From a virus: a stretch of 64,000 nt of DNA. Location of the stretch: positions 1-64,000 of the IMG/VR virus record IMGVR_UViG_3300020214_000005; one strand, 5' to 3'. Shown here piece by piece: positions 7,537-15,770 of this stretch; positions within the stretch are counted from its first letter, which is position 1; each line of letters opens with the position of its first letter. The notes under the pieces are model-generated. The model made no database searches. It was not told where the DNA came from and saw only the letters and a list, made by a program, of their open reading frames with translations. Both the position numbers and the translations under genes were made by a program.

Positions 7537-9327
7537 CTAAAACTCCTCGTCGGCGTGGGGGCCCGCCACCTGCGACGGGCGTGTCGCGGCCGGCTCGGAA
7601 ATCTCGAAGGGGAACATCCTGCCCCGCCTGAGCTTCTTGGGCCACTGCCTCTCGTCCCGCGCCCCGCGGAAGTGCCTGAGCTCGTAGGTGTAACCGTCGG
7701 GCGACAGCGGGTCTGGCGTCAGCGATATGCCGAACTCGGGCCAGCGAGACCACACCGCCGAACCGAACGGTCTGAGCTCACGGGTGGCCATGTTGCTGCC
7801 GAGCGGCGCGTGGTGCTCCAGCCACAGCGCGCAGTCGTAGGCATCCTTGACGACGTCAAGGAACTTCGCGACCTCCACGGCCACGGACTCGGAGTTCCGC
7901 CCGCCCGGGTCGACGTACGACTTGTACAGCGGGCCGAACATGATCAGCTCGGGCTTCACCGCCTCGATGTGACGCAACAGGTAGGCGCGGTCGTCCTCGC
8001 GGAGCAGGTCTATGCCCGACGGCTTCAGCAGGAGCGACCCGTCCAGCGGACGAACCTTCATGTTGAACTCCTTCTCCACCCTGAGCTTCGCCCTCATGTA
8101 GGTGTGCCTGCTCATGCGGCGGATGATGCGGTCGGGGTTCTCCAGGTCCACGAACAGGGTCCTCACGGGCGGGATCGACTGGAAGGAGAAGGGGTGTATG
8201 CCGAACGAGGACAGTATGGCGATCTGGCGGGCGAGCATCGTCTTGCCCACGCCCTCGGCGGCGACGACGATGACGCGCTCCTTGCGCTCCAGTATGTCGG
8301 GGATGACCCAGTCGTAGATTCCGTCGTCCTCCTCGGACATGAAGTCGTCCCACCTCACGAGACGACCCGTGTCTATGCGGTCGTTTGTGTACGAACCGCC
8401 GATCATCGCCTGCACACGGGCGAGCTTCGTGGCGTCCTTGATCGACCTGTCGGTCAGCACCTCCGAGATCCTGACCGCCAGGTCCTCCATCGGCGTGACG
8501 ACCTGCTCCAACTCCTCACGGGTGAGCGGCGCGATGTCCACGAGGTCGCCGAGCTTCAGGCCCGCCCCGATGTGGTCGGTGACATCCTTGTGGTTGGGCG
8601 CCCGAACGAGCGACACCTCGCAACCGTGCTCCCTGAGCGCCGCGAACACCTCCGACGCGTACGAGATGCCCGCCTCGTCGTTGTCGGCGATGATCTCCAC
8701 GATCCCGCCGGCGAGCCACTCGCTGAACTGCGGCTCCCACTTCCCCGACCCCGCCCCCGACGGGCCCGTGGTGGCGGCGAAACCGAGCGATGTGAGCGTG
8801 TCGGCGTCCTTCTCGCCCTCCACGACGTACACGGGCTCGCCGTCGCCCACCGCCTTCAGCACGGCGGGCAGGTTGTAGAGGACCTTCCGCACGCCGTCCA
8901 GCGAGTAGACGTAGTCGCCTGGGACGTCGGGGTCCGGGCGCCTCTGCAGGAACGTCTTCTTGCCGTCCTCGGTGACGTAGCGGAGCTTCTCGTAGACGAA
9001 CTCGCCGTTCTCGTCGTAGTACTTGTAGATCTTGACGAGCTTCTTGCTCTTGGGCTTTCTCGGTTTCCTCTCACGGGTGAAGTCGTTGCTCTTGGTGTCG
9101 GCGAACAGCTCCGCCGGGCGCATCCCCATGGCGGAGCAGATCTGCTCGAAGCTGCACCCGTTGCCGCGGTGGCAGTAGACGCCGATGTTCCCGTTCTCGT
9201 CCCTGACCGACAGGGACGGGTTCCTGTCGTCATTCCGGCACGGGCACCTCGCCATCCATCGGTCGGGACCGTTCGGCCTGACCCCGTCCAGCCTGGACAG
9301 GAACCGATGGGCGGTCTCTGACGTCAT
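7537..9327 (-). CDS. primase-helicase (zinc finger, Toprim, RecA-like ATPase)
   Basis: A 596-residue replication protein. It has an N-terminal zinc-binding region (about 29-59, CPC...CHRGNGC), as in DnaG/T7 gp4-type primases; a Toprim domain (about 165-260) with the acidic VEGEKDAD motif and an IADNDEAG motif; and a RepA/DnaB-type ATPase with Walker A AAEGVGKT (about 352-360) and a Walker B-like TLFVDLEN. It should make primers and unwind DNA at the fork. Length and order match fused phage primase-helicases. It lies just downstream of a WhiB gene. Confidence 0.85.
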   Translation of the reverse strand: MTSETAHRFLSRLDGVRPNGPDRWMARCPCRNDDRNPSLSVRDENGNIGVYCHRGNGCSFEQICSAMGMRPAELFADTKSNDFTRERKPRKPKSKKLVKIYKYYDENGEFVYEKLRYVTEDGKKTFLQRRPDPDVPGDYVYSLDGVRKVLYNLPAVLKAVGDGEPVYVVEGEKDADTLTSLGFAATTGPSGAGSGKWEPQFSEWLAGGIVEIIADNDEAGISYASEVFAALREHGCEVSLVRAPNHKDVTDHIGAGLKLGDLVDIAPLTREELEQVVTPMEDLAVRISEVLTDRSIKDATKLARVQAMIGGSYTNDRIDTGRLVRWDDFMSEEDDGIYDWVIPDILERKERVIVVAAEGVGKTMLARQIAILSSFGIHPFSFQSIPPVRTLFVDLENPDRIIRRMSRHTYMRAKLRVEKEFNMKVRPLDGSLLLKPSGIDLLREDDRAYLLRHIEAVKPELIMFGPLYKSYVDPGGRNSESVAVEVAKFLDVVKDAYDCALWLEHHAPLGSNMATRELRPFGSAVWSRWPEFGISLTPDPLSPDGYTYELRHFRGARDERQWPKKLRRGRMFPFEISEPAATRPSQVAGPHADEEF

Positions 9328-9334
9328 CCGCGCG

Positions 9335-9670
9335 TCATTCGTAGTCCGTGCGGGGGATGGATATCTTGAGTTTGGCCCTGATCATCTTGCGGGCGTACTC
9401 GGTCATCCCACCCCAAATCCCGAACTGCTCCCACTCGAGCCCGTGCACGAGGCACTCAAGCTGCACGGGGCACCGATGGCATATCTTCATGGCCTCCGAG
9501 CCCAACGATCCGCCACGCCTGGTGTGGAACTTGAGCGTGTACCATAACTCAGTCGGATGCCCGACGCACGCACCGCCCTTGGGCGGTCTCGGCATCACGC
9601 CCCCCGCGCCCCCGCTCACCATCCCGGTCGCCAGCGGTCTTTTGCCTAGAGTTCCTTTGCTTACGGGCAT
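9335..9670 (-). CDS. WhiB-family iron-sulfur transcription factor
   Basis: The product has the four WhiB cysteines, one in ACVGHP followed by CHRCPVQLEC (C-x2-C-x5-C), then the turn motif FGIWGG and a basic tail (MIRAKLKI). The family binds a 4Fe-4S cluster and acts with the main sigma factor in actinobacteria. ATG 9670 (or 9679) was chosen because the promoter at 9697-9726 would start transcription near 9690, excluding the longer frame. It is one of three WhiB-like genes here. Confidence 0.85.
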   Translation of the reverse strand: MPVSKGTLGKRPLATGMVSGGAGGVMPRPPKGGACVGHPTELWYTLKFHTRRGGSLGSEAMKICHRCPVQLECLVHGLEWEQFGIWGGMTEYARKMIRAKLKISIPRTDYE

Positions 9671-9696
9671 CGTCCCCATCCCTTCTGTTCGCAAGG

Positions 9697-9726
9697 ATGG
9701 TATCGCCTACACCAAACGCAAGTCAA
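9697..9726 (-). promoter_or_regulatory. promoter of the WhiB gene
   Basis: On the minus strand: TTGACT (9726-9721), 18 bases, TACCAT (9702-9697). It overlaps the 3' end of the upstream gene. Confidence 0.5.
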
Positions 9727-10222
9727 TCCTCTTCCAAGCCTCGTAGACGAGTTTACGGATCCTGTTCTTCGTTTTGTCCACGGGTAACTTGAATGCCTCG
9801 TCAACGATGTCCCCCCTCCTGCGCAGGCAGGCGTAGGTGACCTCGAGGATCATGTCGTCCCAGGCGTCGGTGTTCCTCGCCATCAGCCATGTCCTCGGGT
9901 CGTAGACGCCGTGCTTGGCGAAGGCATGGTCCTCGATGTCCGCCTTGGTGGCGACGATCTCCATGTGCCACCCGACGGTCCGCTCTATCGCGAACACGAG
10001 GTCCATCACTCCGCTCTCGCCACGGGCTTCCTTGATCGTCCTGACGGCGTTGACGAAGCGCTCCTCGGCGATCAGCGCGCAATGGGCGTCTATCTCGTCG
10101 AGCCTGTCCTTGAGTTGCTCGTCGTTCTCGTTCTCGGCGATCTCCCTCATTATCTCGTAGTCCTCGAAGAAATCAGGCATGTCGTCCTCCCCGAGACCAT
10201 CCGGCCAGTCCTCGTTTTCCAT
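9707..10222 (-). CDS. hypothetical protein (171 aa)
   Basis: An acidic N-terminus (MENEDWPDGLGEDDMPDFFE) precedes a helical body with conserved-looking WLMARNTDAWDDMILEV. No family was recognised. ATG 10222 shares its A with the TGA of the DUF932 gene (TGATG), so the two are translationally coupled. Confidence 0.65.
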   Translation of the reverse strand: MENEDWPDGLGEDDMPDFFEDYEIMREIAENENDEQLKDRLDEIDAHCALIAEERFVNAVRTIKEARGESGVMDLVFAIERTVGWHMEIVATKADIEDHAFAKHGVYDPRTWLMARNTDAWDDMILEVTYACLRRRGDIVDEAFKLPVDKTKNRIRKLVYEAWKRIDLRLV

Positions 10223-11241
10223 CACGAACCTAGCAGAACCCTCTGCACGGAGAGCTTCTTCTTCGTCGTCATCGAGCTCTCGTCCATGCTCGCTATCGCC
10301 AGCTCCTCGGTGCTCGTGTGGCGGTAGTGGTCAAGGTACTCGCAGGCGGCGTTGTAGACCGACCAGGCGTTGTGCCCGAAGCGACCCGAGTTCCTGTCCG
10401 ACACGTACACCTTCCCGATCAGGTTCCACACCGACTCCCTGAACTCCCGCTCCCTTTGCGACTCGTTCTTCTTCCTGGGTTGCACGATGTTGAGTATCCT
10501 CTCGTTGATCATCCTCGAGGTGTTGGACACGGACGCCAGGGACTCCACGGAGCGCCTCACCTCGTCCCCCCACTTCACGGATATCCCCAGGACCTCACGG
10601 GCGTCCTGGATGATGGAGTCCACGTTGCGGGTGTGCCTCGCCGTGAAGACCCTCCTCGCCTTCCGCTCCCCGAGGATTATCGTGTTGTTGCACACGGCCC
10701 TCACCTCGGTGTTGGCGTAGCGGATCGGCCAGACGCCGTCGTGGCCCGCCGAAATGACCAGGTACCGGGCGAGGGAGTCGTTGACGCCCGAGCACGCGAC
10801 GCTGAGCGACCCGAGGTCTATCGTCGCGAAGAAACGGGCGCCCCCCTTGAGGACGCCACAGGTGTCGATCACCGCCCGGCCGCGCGACGCATTGACGACG
10901 GCCAACGCCCGCTCGAGCACCTCCTTGTTCTGCCGAACCTCGTACCTCGTGCCCACGGTGGCGAGGGGATCGAAGCTCCCGTCGTTGTTCTGCCTCATGG
11001 TGGCCCTGCCGTCCGGGATGATGATCGCCGAACCGTCGGAGTTCCTGACCAGCCTGCCCGAGTCGTCAACGGCGGCGACCTTCGTCAGGACCACGTCGTA
11101 ATCGGCCTGCGAGGCGACGAGCATCTGCTCAAGGGTGCCCATGTTCCTCACGGGCGTGCCGAGACGGTGCCACGGGATCTGCCGGTCGTTGTAGGCGAAC
11201 CGGGTCCAGCCCGTCTTCGTCCTCTCCAAACCGTGAGCCAT
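10222..11241 (-). CDS. DUF932 phage/plasmid-like protein
   Basis: A 339-residue protein. The N-terminal IPWHRLGTPV and central segments (YEVRQNKEVL, VCNNTIILGERKARRVFTARH) fit the DUF932 family (TIGR03299), common in phages and plasmids and without a firm biochemical role. The start at ATG 11241 is fixed by GGGAGG about 8 bases upstream; the longer GTG start at 11250 overlaps that ribosome site. Confidence 0.8.
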   Translation of the reverse strand: MAHGLERTKTGWTRFAYNDRQIPWHRLGTPVRNMGTLEQMLVASQADYDVVLTKVAAVDDSGRLVRNSDGSAIIIPDGRATMRQNNDGSFDPLATVGTRYEVRQNKEVLERALAVVNASRGRAVIDTCGVLKGGARFFATIDLGSLSVACSGVNDSLARYLVISAGHDGVWPIRYANTEVRAVCNNTIILGERKARRVFTARHTRNVDSIIQDAREVLGISVKWGDEVRRSVESLASVSNTSRMINERILNIVQPRKKNESQREREFRESVWNLIGKVYVSDRNSGRFGHNAWSVYNAACEYLDHYRHTSTEELAIASMDESSMTTKKKLSVQRVLLGS

Positions 11242-11321
11242 TTTGTTCACCTCCCTGGCGCAATTATCTCACAAAAGCAAGACTAATAAATTTGCGGCTA
11301 ATCACGGGAAAGCGATAGGCA

Positions 11322-11350
11322 TTGCAAATCGCCACGGGTGACCGTATCGT
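11322..11350 (+). promoter_or_regulatory. leaderless promoter of 11357
   Basis: TTGCAA (11322-11327), 17 bases, TATCGT (11345-11350), then 6 bases to ATG 11357. The spacer carries CCACGGGTGACC, a copy of the over-represented CACGGG word. Confidence 0.7.
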
Positions 11351-11356
11351 TGGACC

Positions 11357-12157
11357 ATGCCGAACAACGAAGAATCAGACCTCCTCGCCGAACAGGCGAG
11401 CGCATACCGCAATGTGATGATGTCCATGAAGAAGCTCGCCGTGCTCGCGGAGAAGGGGCCGGTGGACATCCCGTCGATCCTCGTCATTCGCTTCGGAACC
11501 AGCACGGGCACCGACGCCTACAAGCTCGCGAAGTCGTACGAGGCGAAGTCGCACGAGGGGAACAGCAACATTTTCTACGAGGAGAACGGGGCCACCCCCT
11601 ACCTCCTCCACGAGGAGGACGGGGTCGCGCTCTGCGAGGCGATGATAGACCTGAACGAGTACGTGGGCAGGGGCTCGTACCCCGGCAAACACATCTACGA
11701 GGCCCTCACGCACTTCCACGAGGCCTACAAAAACGTTTCGCCCTGGACCGTCGCCCTCGTGGCCGACGGGATCGCCTGCCACGCCGCCGAGGACCCCGAG
11801 TGGCTGAAGTTCATCGAGGCCCCGGAGAATGCCGACAGGGGCTTCCACGAGCTCTTCTGCGACGAGCCCGAAGCCCAGAAATGGCTCGGCGAATGCATAA
11901 GCGTCTTCCTCATGTCGATCACGGGCGAGATGGTCTCAGCGAGCGTCAACTACTCCTACGGGGACAAAACTTTCCCCCCCGAGCCGATCTTCCAGCCGTC
12001 CACGGTGCGGCAGGAGGGCAGCGTTTTCGACAAGGACAGGGATTGGCTCCAGGGGCAGCGGGTCATCATCCAGATGGTCCTCTTCTTCGCCCACCTGGAG
12101 GCCGAGGAGGCCAAATCCTTCTCCGATCTGGGCGACCTGACCCAGGGCCGTGACTAA
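11357..12157 (+). CDS. hypothetical protein (266 aa)
   Basis: A soluble acidic product of unknown family. It contains aromatic-rich segments (HEAYKNVSPWTVALVADGIA) and a Cys/Met-containing middle. The start is fixed by the promoter 6 bases upstream. The stop codon lies inside the operator-like palindrome at 12150-12163. Confidence 0.65.
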   Translation: MPNNEESDLLAEQASAYRNVMMSMKKLAVLAEKGPVDIPSILVIRFGTSTGTDAYKLAKSYEAKSHEGNSNIFYEENGATPYLLHEEDGVALCEAMIDLNEYVGRGSYPGKHIYEALTHFHEAYKNVSPWTVALVADGIACHAAEDPEWLKFIEAPENADRGFHELFCDEPEAQKWLGECISVFLMSITGEMVSASVNYSYGDKTFPPEPIFQPSTVRQEGSVFDKDRDWLQGQRVIIQMVLFFAHLEAEEAKSFSDLGDLTQGRD

Positions 12158-12216
12158 TGTCACTTCAGAGAAAGTCCCTGTTAGGGGTTGCAATCCCCGT
12201 GGGTTGCCCATAGAGT
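12150..12216 (+). promoter_or_regulatory. operator-like palindrome and promoter of 12292
   Basis: GTGA-N6-TCAC (12150-12163) lies upstream of TAGGGGTTGCAA (TTGCAA 12188-12193), 17 bases, TAGAGT (12211-12216). The leader to ATG 12292 is about 70 bases. The same palindrome plus TTGCAA promoter arrangement recurs near 31127, 34668, 36250, 38465 and 47741. Confidence 0.65.
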
Positions 12217-12291
12217 CTCAGGCAAGCAAATGCAAACGACAAATAACATATAGCGAAATAGCAATCAACTACTAAAGAAAAGAGATACGAC

Positions 12292-13158
12292 ATGAAGACC
12301 AAGCCAACCGCCGAGGACATCGAAGTCAGCGTGCAGACGATCACCCCGGAGGACGCCAAGGTGCTGTTGCAGACGAACGTCAACAACCGCAACCTGAGCC
12401 GACGCCGAATCGGGATGTACGCCAACGACATCAAGCGCGGCATGTGGAAGCTCACGGGTGACAGCATCAAGCTCGCCAAGAACCCCAAGACGGGCGAGGT
12501 TCGCCTGATCGACGGGCAGCACCGCCTGCTCGCCATCATCGAGGCCAACCTCCCGGTCCAGACCGTGGTCGCCACGGGTCTCGAGGAGGACGCCTTCTCG
12601 GTGATCGACCGAGGCAAGACGAGGACCTACAACGACGTGCTCAACATGAGCAAGGTCAAGAACGCCAACACGGTCTCGTCCGTCGTCCGACCCGTCATCG
12701 TGCTCGAGGCGGGCCTGAACCCCTACGGGGCGGGCATCGACCTCGTCACGCCAGAGGACGTCGTGCGGTACGCCATGGAAAACGAGGAGATGGTCCAGTG
12801 GGCCGTGAACCGCTCGTTCAAGATGCGCGAACACCTGTCGGGATCGGGCACGGCGTGGGCGATGTTCGTGTACCTGCTCGCCAGGAAGCACGGGATCAAG
12901 TGCGCCGAGGCCTTCAGCAACAGCCTGCTCATGGGCGTCGGCTACGGGATCGGGGACGCACGGGCCGCCCTGCGCAACTGGGTGCTCCGCAACTACGGGA
13001 AGTACAAGGGCACGTCGCGCGGCGCGTACGACCAGTGCGCCATGATGATCAAGACCTACAACTACACCGTGACGAACCAGAAGGTCGCCCAGCTCCGCAT
13101 GACCGACATCGGAGGCGACAACTGGCCGGAGTTCAACGCAAAGAAGTTCTCCGAATAA
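12292..13158 (+). CDS. ParB/Srx-fold protein
   Basis: A 288-residue protein. The N-terminal third contains LIDGQHRLLAI, the signature loop of ParB-like nuclease-fold proteins, after an arm with NNRNLSRRRIGMYANDIKRG. The C-terminal part is helical with no clear helix-turn-helix. Phage ParB-like proteins may bind DNA, act as nucleases or modify other proteins; the sequence does not decide which. Confidence 0.75.
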   Translation: MKTKPTAEDIEVSVQTITPEDAKVLLQTNVNNRNLSRRRIGMYANDIKRGMWKLTGDSIKLAKNPKTGEVRLIDGQHRLLAIIEANLPVQTVVATGLEEDAFSVIDRGKTRTYNDVLNMSKVKNANTVSSVVRPVIVLEAGLNPYGAGIDLVTPEDVVRYAMENEEMVQWAVNRSFKMREHLSGSGTAWAMFVYLLARKHGIKCAEAFSNSLLMGVGYGIGDARAALRNWVLRNYGKYKGTSRGAYDQCAMMIKTYNYTVTNQKVAQLRMTDIGGDNWPEFNAKKFSE

Positions 13159-13170
13159 CGGCGATTCCCG

Positions 13171-13344
13171 ATGGAGCGTGCCGTGACCAGCAGGGACGCC
13201 CACGACACCGGGGAGCACGAGAGGGAGAGGAAGCTGATACGGCGGGTGCTGGAGAACCACGAGCGTGGTTTCATCCTGGACGCCGATCTCATCGCCGAAT
13301 TGCGCGAAGCGGTACGCAGGCACAGCGAGCAGGACGCGCGATGA
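13171..13344 (+). CDS. small protein with duplicated N-terminus
   Basis: A 57-residue charged helical product. Its N-terminus (RAVTSRDAHD...ERERKL) matches that of the gene at 13463: the DNA at 13177-13237 and 13457-13517 agrees at about 56 of 61 positions. The stop overlaps the next start (ATGA). Function unknown. Confidence 0.55.
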   Translation: MERAVTSRDAHDTGEHERERKLIRRVLENHERGFILDADLIAELREAVRRHSEQDAR

Positions 13345-13454
13345 AGCGCAGTACCATATACAGCAAGATGGTCCGCCACGGGCTCGCGCTGCAGTTCCTC
13401 CTCACGCTGTCCCTCCTCGTGATGCTCGTCGCCTTCGCCGTGCACTTCAACTGA
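13341..13454 (+). CDS. 37-residue single-pass membrane protein
   Basis: The product is a short basic N-terminus followed by one strong hydrophobic helix (LQFLLTLSLLVMLVAFAV). It starts in the four-base overlap with 13171-13344. It is too short for family assignment. Confidence 0.55.
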   Translation: MKRSTIYSKMVRHGLALQFLLTLSLLVMLVAFAVHFN

Positions 13455-13462
13455 AACGTGCC

Positions 13463-13957
13463 GTGACCAGCAGGGACACCCACGACATCGAGGAGTACGA
13501 GAGAGAGAGGAAGCTGACCGACATGAACGAGACCCAACAAAAGATAGAGGCCCTCAGGAGGAAGCTCCCCCGCAGCGAGCAGTACATACAGGTGGACGAG
13601 GGTTGGTACCAGCTGGTCATCGATTGCGACGCCGAACTGGCCGCGCTCAACGACAAGTACCAGCCGTTGCAAATCAAGGAGAAGTTCGGCGGCCTCCGCT
13701 ACTACTTCACCCCGTCGGCCGATACCACGGCCGAGCAGCGGGACGCGATGTACGGGGTGGTCGCCAAGTACGAGGCGATCGCAACCAAGACGTGCGAGGC
13801 GACCGGCAAGCCGGGCGTGCTCATGAAATCGATTGGCGGCTGGCTCAAGACGCTCGACCCCGAGTACGCGGAGAACACGAAGCACTACGCAAAATACTCG
13901 GTAGTCGAAATCATCCGCCACGAGACGTCACTCGGTGACCGCGAGAAGCCGGCGTAG
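13463..13957 (+). CDS. hypothetical protein with KFGGLRYYF motif
   Basis: A 164-residue product. The N-terminus duplicates that of 13171-13344, and the core EKFGGLRYYFTPS is a motif I have seen in uncharacterised actinobacterial and phage proteins. GTG 13463 was chosen because the duplicated segment begins there; ATG 13525 is an alternative. Function unknown. Confidence 0.65.
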   Translation: MTSRDTHDIEEYERERKLTDMNETQQKIEALRRKLPRSEQYIQVDEGWYQLVIDCDAELAALNDKYQPLQIKEKFGGLRYYFTPSADTTAEQRDAMYGVVAKYEAIATKTCEATGKPGVLMKSIGGWLKTLDPEYAENTKHYAKYSVVEIIRHETSLGDREKPA

Positions 13958-13961
13958 ACCG

Positions 13962-14117
13962 ATGGCCACGCGAAACGCCACGGGTGATTTCCAGCACAGG
14001 AACCGCCTCGAGCGAAAACTGGATCAATACAACCACACGATGGAGCTCGTCAGGACGATCATCCCCGTGATCGTGCTCGGTTTGCAAATTTTGATATTGA
14101 TACATCTGAGCAAGTGA
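13962..14117 (+). CDS. 51-residue membrane protein
   Basis: A charged N-terminal half (HRNRLERKLDQYNHTME) precedes one transmembrane helix (TIIPVIVLGLQILILIHL). ATG 13962 follows the previous stop by a few bases. CCGACC/GGTCGG downstream (14121-14140) could be a weak terminator hairpin. Confidence 0.6.
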   Translation: MATRNATGDFQHRNRLERKLDQYNHTMELVRTIIPVIVLGLQILILIHLSK

Positions 14118-14181
14118 GCCGCCGACCGTTCAGGTCGGGCCACTAACCGTGCGAAGCCCGGCAATGTTCTAAAATCTACGC

Positions 14182-14598
14182 ATGGGAAAGCGTAAGCGCA
14201 AATTCACATACGCATTCAGCAAGATGCAACTCCAGATCACGATAGAGGCCTTGCTCATGGCGCGCAGCAACGGGGCGCACTGCGAGGTGCTGCTCATCGA
14301 GGAATCCGGCGTAGAGCACAAGTTCGACGGCATTTCGGACGACGGGGGGATCGACAACCTCGTGGACTCGCTCGAGGCGAGCCACACGGGCTACGAGATC
14401 AAGCTAAGCCCCACGGGCAGGCTGTACACCCGTTCCGAGGACAAGTCAATCGAGACCACGATCAACGCGCTCAATTACTCGCTCGGCCAGCTCGAGGAGG
14501 CCGAGACGGAGGAGATGGACAAACTGGCGGCCGAGGCGGCGCCGCAGGTGATCGCGGATATCTACAAGTTCCTCAGCGACGAACCAACGCACGGCTGA
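14182..14598 (+). CDS. hypothetical protein (138 aa)
   Basis: A basic N-terminus (MGKRKRKFTYAF) leads into a mixed alpha/beta domain and an acidic helical end. TAAAAT, a -10-like box, lies 6 bases before ATG 14182, so a leaderless start is likely, though no clear -35 is visible. No family was recognised. Confidence 0.6.
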   Translation: MGKRKRKFTYAFSKMQLQITIEALLMARSNGAHCEVLLIEESGVEHKFDGISDDGGIDNLVDSLEASHTGYEIKLSPTGRLYTRSEDKSIETTINALNYSLGQLEEAETEEMDKLAAEAAPQVIADIYKFLSDEPTHG

Positions 14599-14646
14599 GG
14601 GGTTGCGAGGGATCTTTACACCTCCGGCAGTTTCCGACAAGAAAAC

Positions 14647-14853
14647 ATGCAATTAGTGAGATGTCCTGCCCCGGGATGCGGCCTACAGACCGAAGTCCTC
14701 GGTCGGGCCTGTCTGGAATCCACCGACGGCCCCATCGAACACCTGGAAACCTGCTGTCCGCAAGGACACCAATTCTTCTTCCCGGTCTTTATGCTCGACC
14801 GTAAACCCTATTCGGGTACGATAACCGATCCAACGGAGACCGAAAATCCCTGA
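14647..14853 (+). CDS. zinc-ribbon-like small protein
   Basis: A 68-residue product with CPAPGC near the N-terminus and CCPQGH later, which could form a zinc knuckle. Base composition is nearer AT than in the main block. Function unknown; a nucleic-acid-binding role would be usual for such ribbons. Confidence 0.55.
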   Translation: MQLVRCPAPGCGLQTEVLGRACLESTDGPIEHLETCCPQGHQFFFPVFMLDRKPYSGTITDPTETENP

Positions 14854-14889
14854 AACTGCCGTCGCAATTGACCAAGAGAGGAGTGGTTT

Positions 14890-15384
14890 GTGACCAAATT
14901 CCATATTGCTGGAACTGGCTCTCGCGAGTTGGTTCTAGACGAAGATAAGCGTCGTGAAGTTCGTGATTATCTTGCGAACCTCTTGACTAACGCAAAAGCC
15001 GAGCACGGTGACAATCTGGTCGTTATCAGCGGAATGGCGGAAGGCTTTGATGAAGCACTCGCGCGTGCCGCGATCATGGCCGGTGTGCCGTTCATTGCGG
15101 CGATCCCCAATACTGGCTACATTAAGTATTACTGGGGTAGGACCAGCATGCTCAAGCGTGACAGAATGGCTGAAGCAGAAGAAATTCTGTCAAAAGCAAG
15201 CGAAATCGTCCATGTCTGCGATGGCATATATGCGCCCGATGGTCGTCACGCCAACTTCCATCGCAATGAGTGGATGGTTGACCACGCAGATATCGTCTGG
15301 GTCTACAACCCGACTACTCGTGGTACTGCTCAATGCTATGCCTACTGTAAGAAGATGGGCAAGCGTACGATCATCATCGACTAA
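14890..15384 (+). CDS. SLOG/DUF2493-like nucleotide-binding-fold protein
   Basis: A 164-residue Rossmann-like protein. It has the early FHIAGTGSRE glycine loop, VVISGMAEGFDEALARAA, a middle FIAAIPNTGY, and the late VWVYNPTTRGTAQCYAYC. The order fits the SLOG superfamily (DprA/YpsA-like), whose members bind nucleotides or nucleotide-derived signals. Ribosome site GAGAGGAG, start GTG 14890. GC content and codons (GAT, CGT, GTT, AAA) differ clearly from both neighbours, which suggests recent transfer. Confidence 0.7.
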   Translation: MTKFHIAGTGSRELVLDEDKRREVRDYLANLLTNAKAEHGDNLVVISGMAEGFDEALARAAIMAGVPFIAAIPNTGYIKYYWGRTSMLKRDRMAEAEEILSKASEIVHVCDGIYAPDGRHANFHRNEWMVDHADIVWVYNPTTRGTAQCYAYCKKMGKRTIIID

Positions 15385-15407
15385 TTACCCGGGCCCCCCT
15401 TCCCGCG

Positions 15408-15770
15408 TCAAGCTCGGGGTGACCTGCCCGACAACTCGGCATGCCAAGGCGCCATATCCTTGATGGCTTCCAGCCTTTGCATCATTTCGGCAAGGTCTTC
15501 TTGGATCAAAGTAACCTCCCAAAACACAAACGCATCCACGGGCGCGGCATCGGGCCCGAACGCCTCGTCATAATATGCGACGAAATGATCCTTGATGGCA
15601 AGCAAGAGGTTCTTCAATTCAAGCATCTGCGCCTCGTCCAGGCGTTCTATGTTGGCGTATTTGATTTCTTTGTCCGGACTTTCATCTTCCCAGTACCATC
15701 CGTTTGTGATCTCCGGGTCGTACACGCGCTCCTGCGGGTTTTCTGGGTCGTATGCGTTCGGCTCGGTCAT
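15408..15770 (-). CDS. hypothetical acidic protein (120 aa)
   Basis: The N-terminus is Asp/Glu/Pro-rich (DPENPQERVYDPEITNGWYW) and the C-terminal half is helical. The start at ATG 15770 overlaps the stop of the lysozyme gene by four bases, tying it to the lysis operon. No family was recognised. Confidence 0.6.
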   Translation of the reverse strand: MTEPNAYDPENPQERVYDPEITNGWYWEDESPDKEIKYANIERLDEAQMLELKNLLLAIKDHFVAYYDEAFGPDAAPVDAFVFWEVTLIQEDLAEMMQRLEAIKDMAPWHAELSGRSPRA

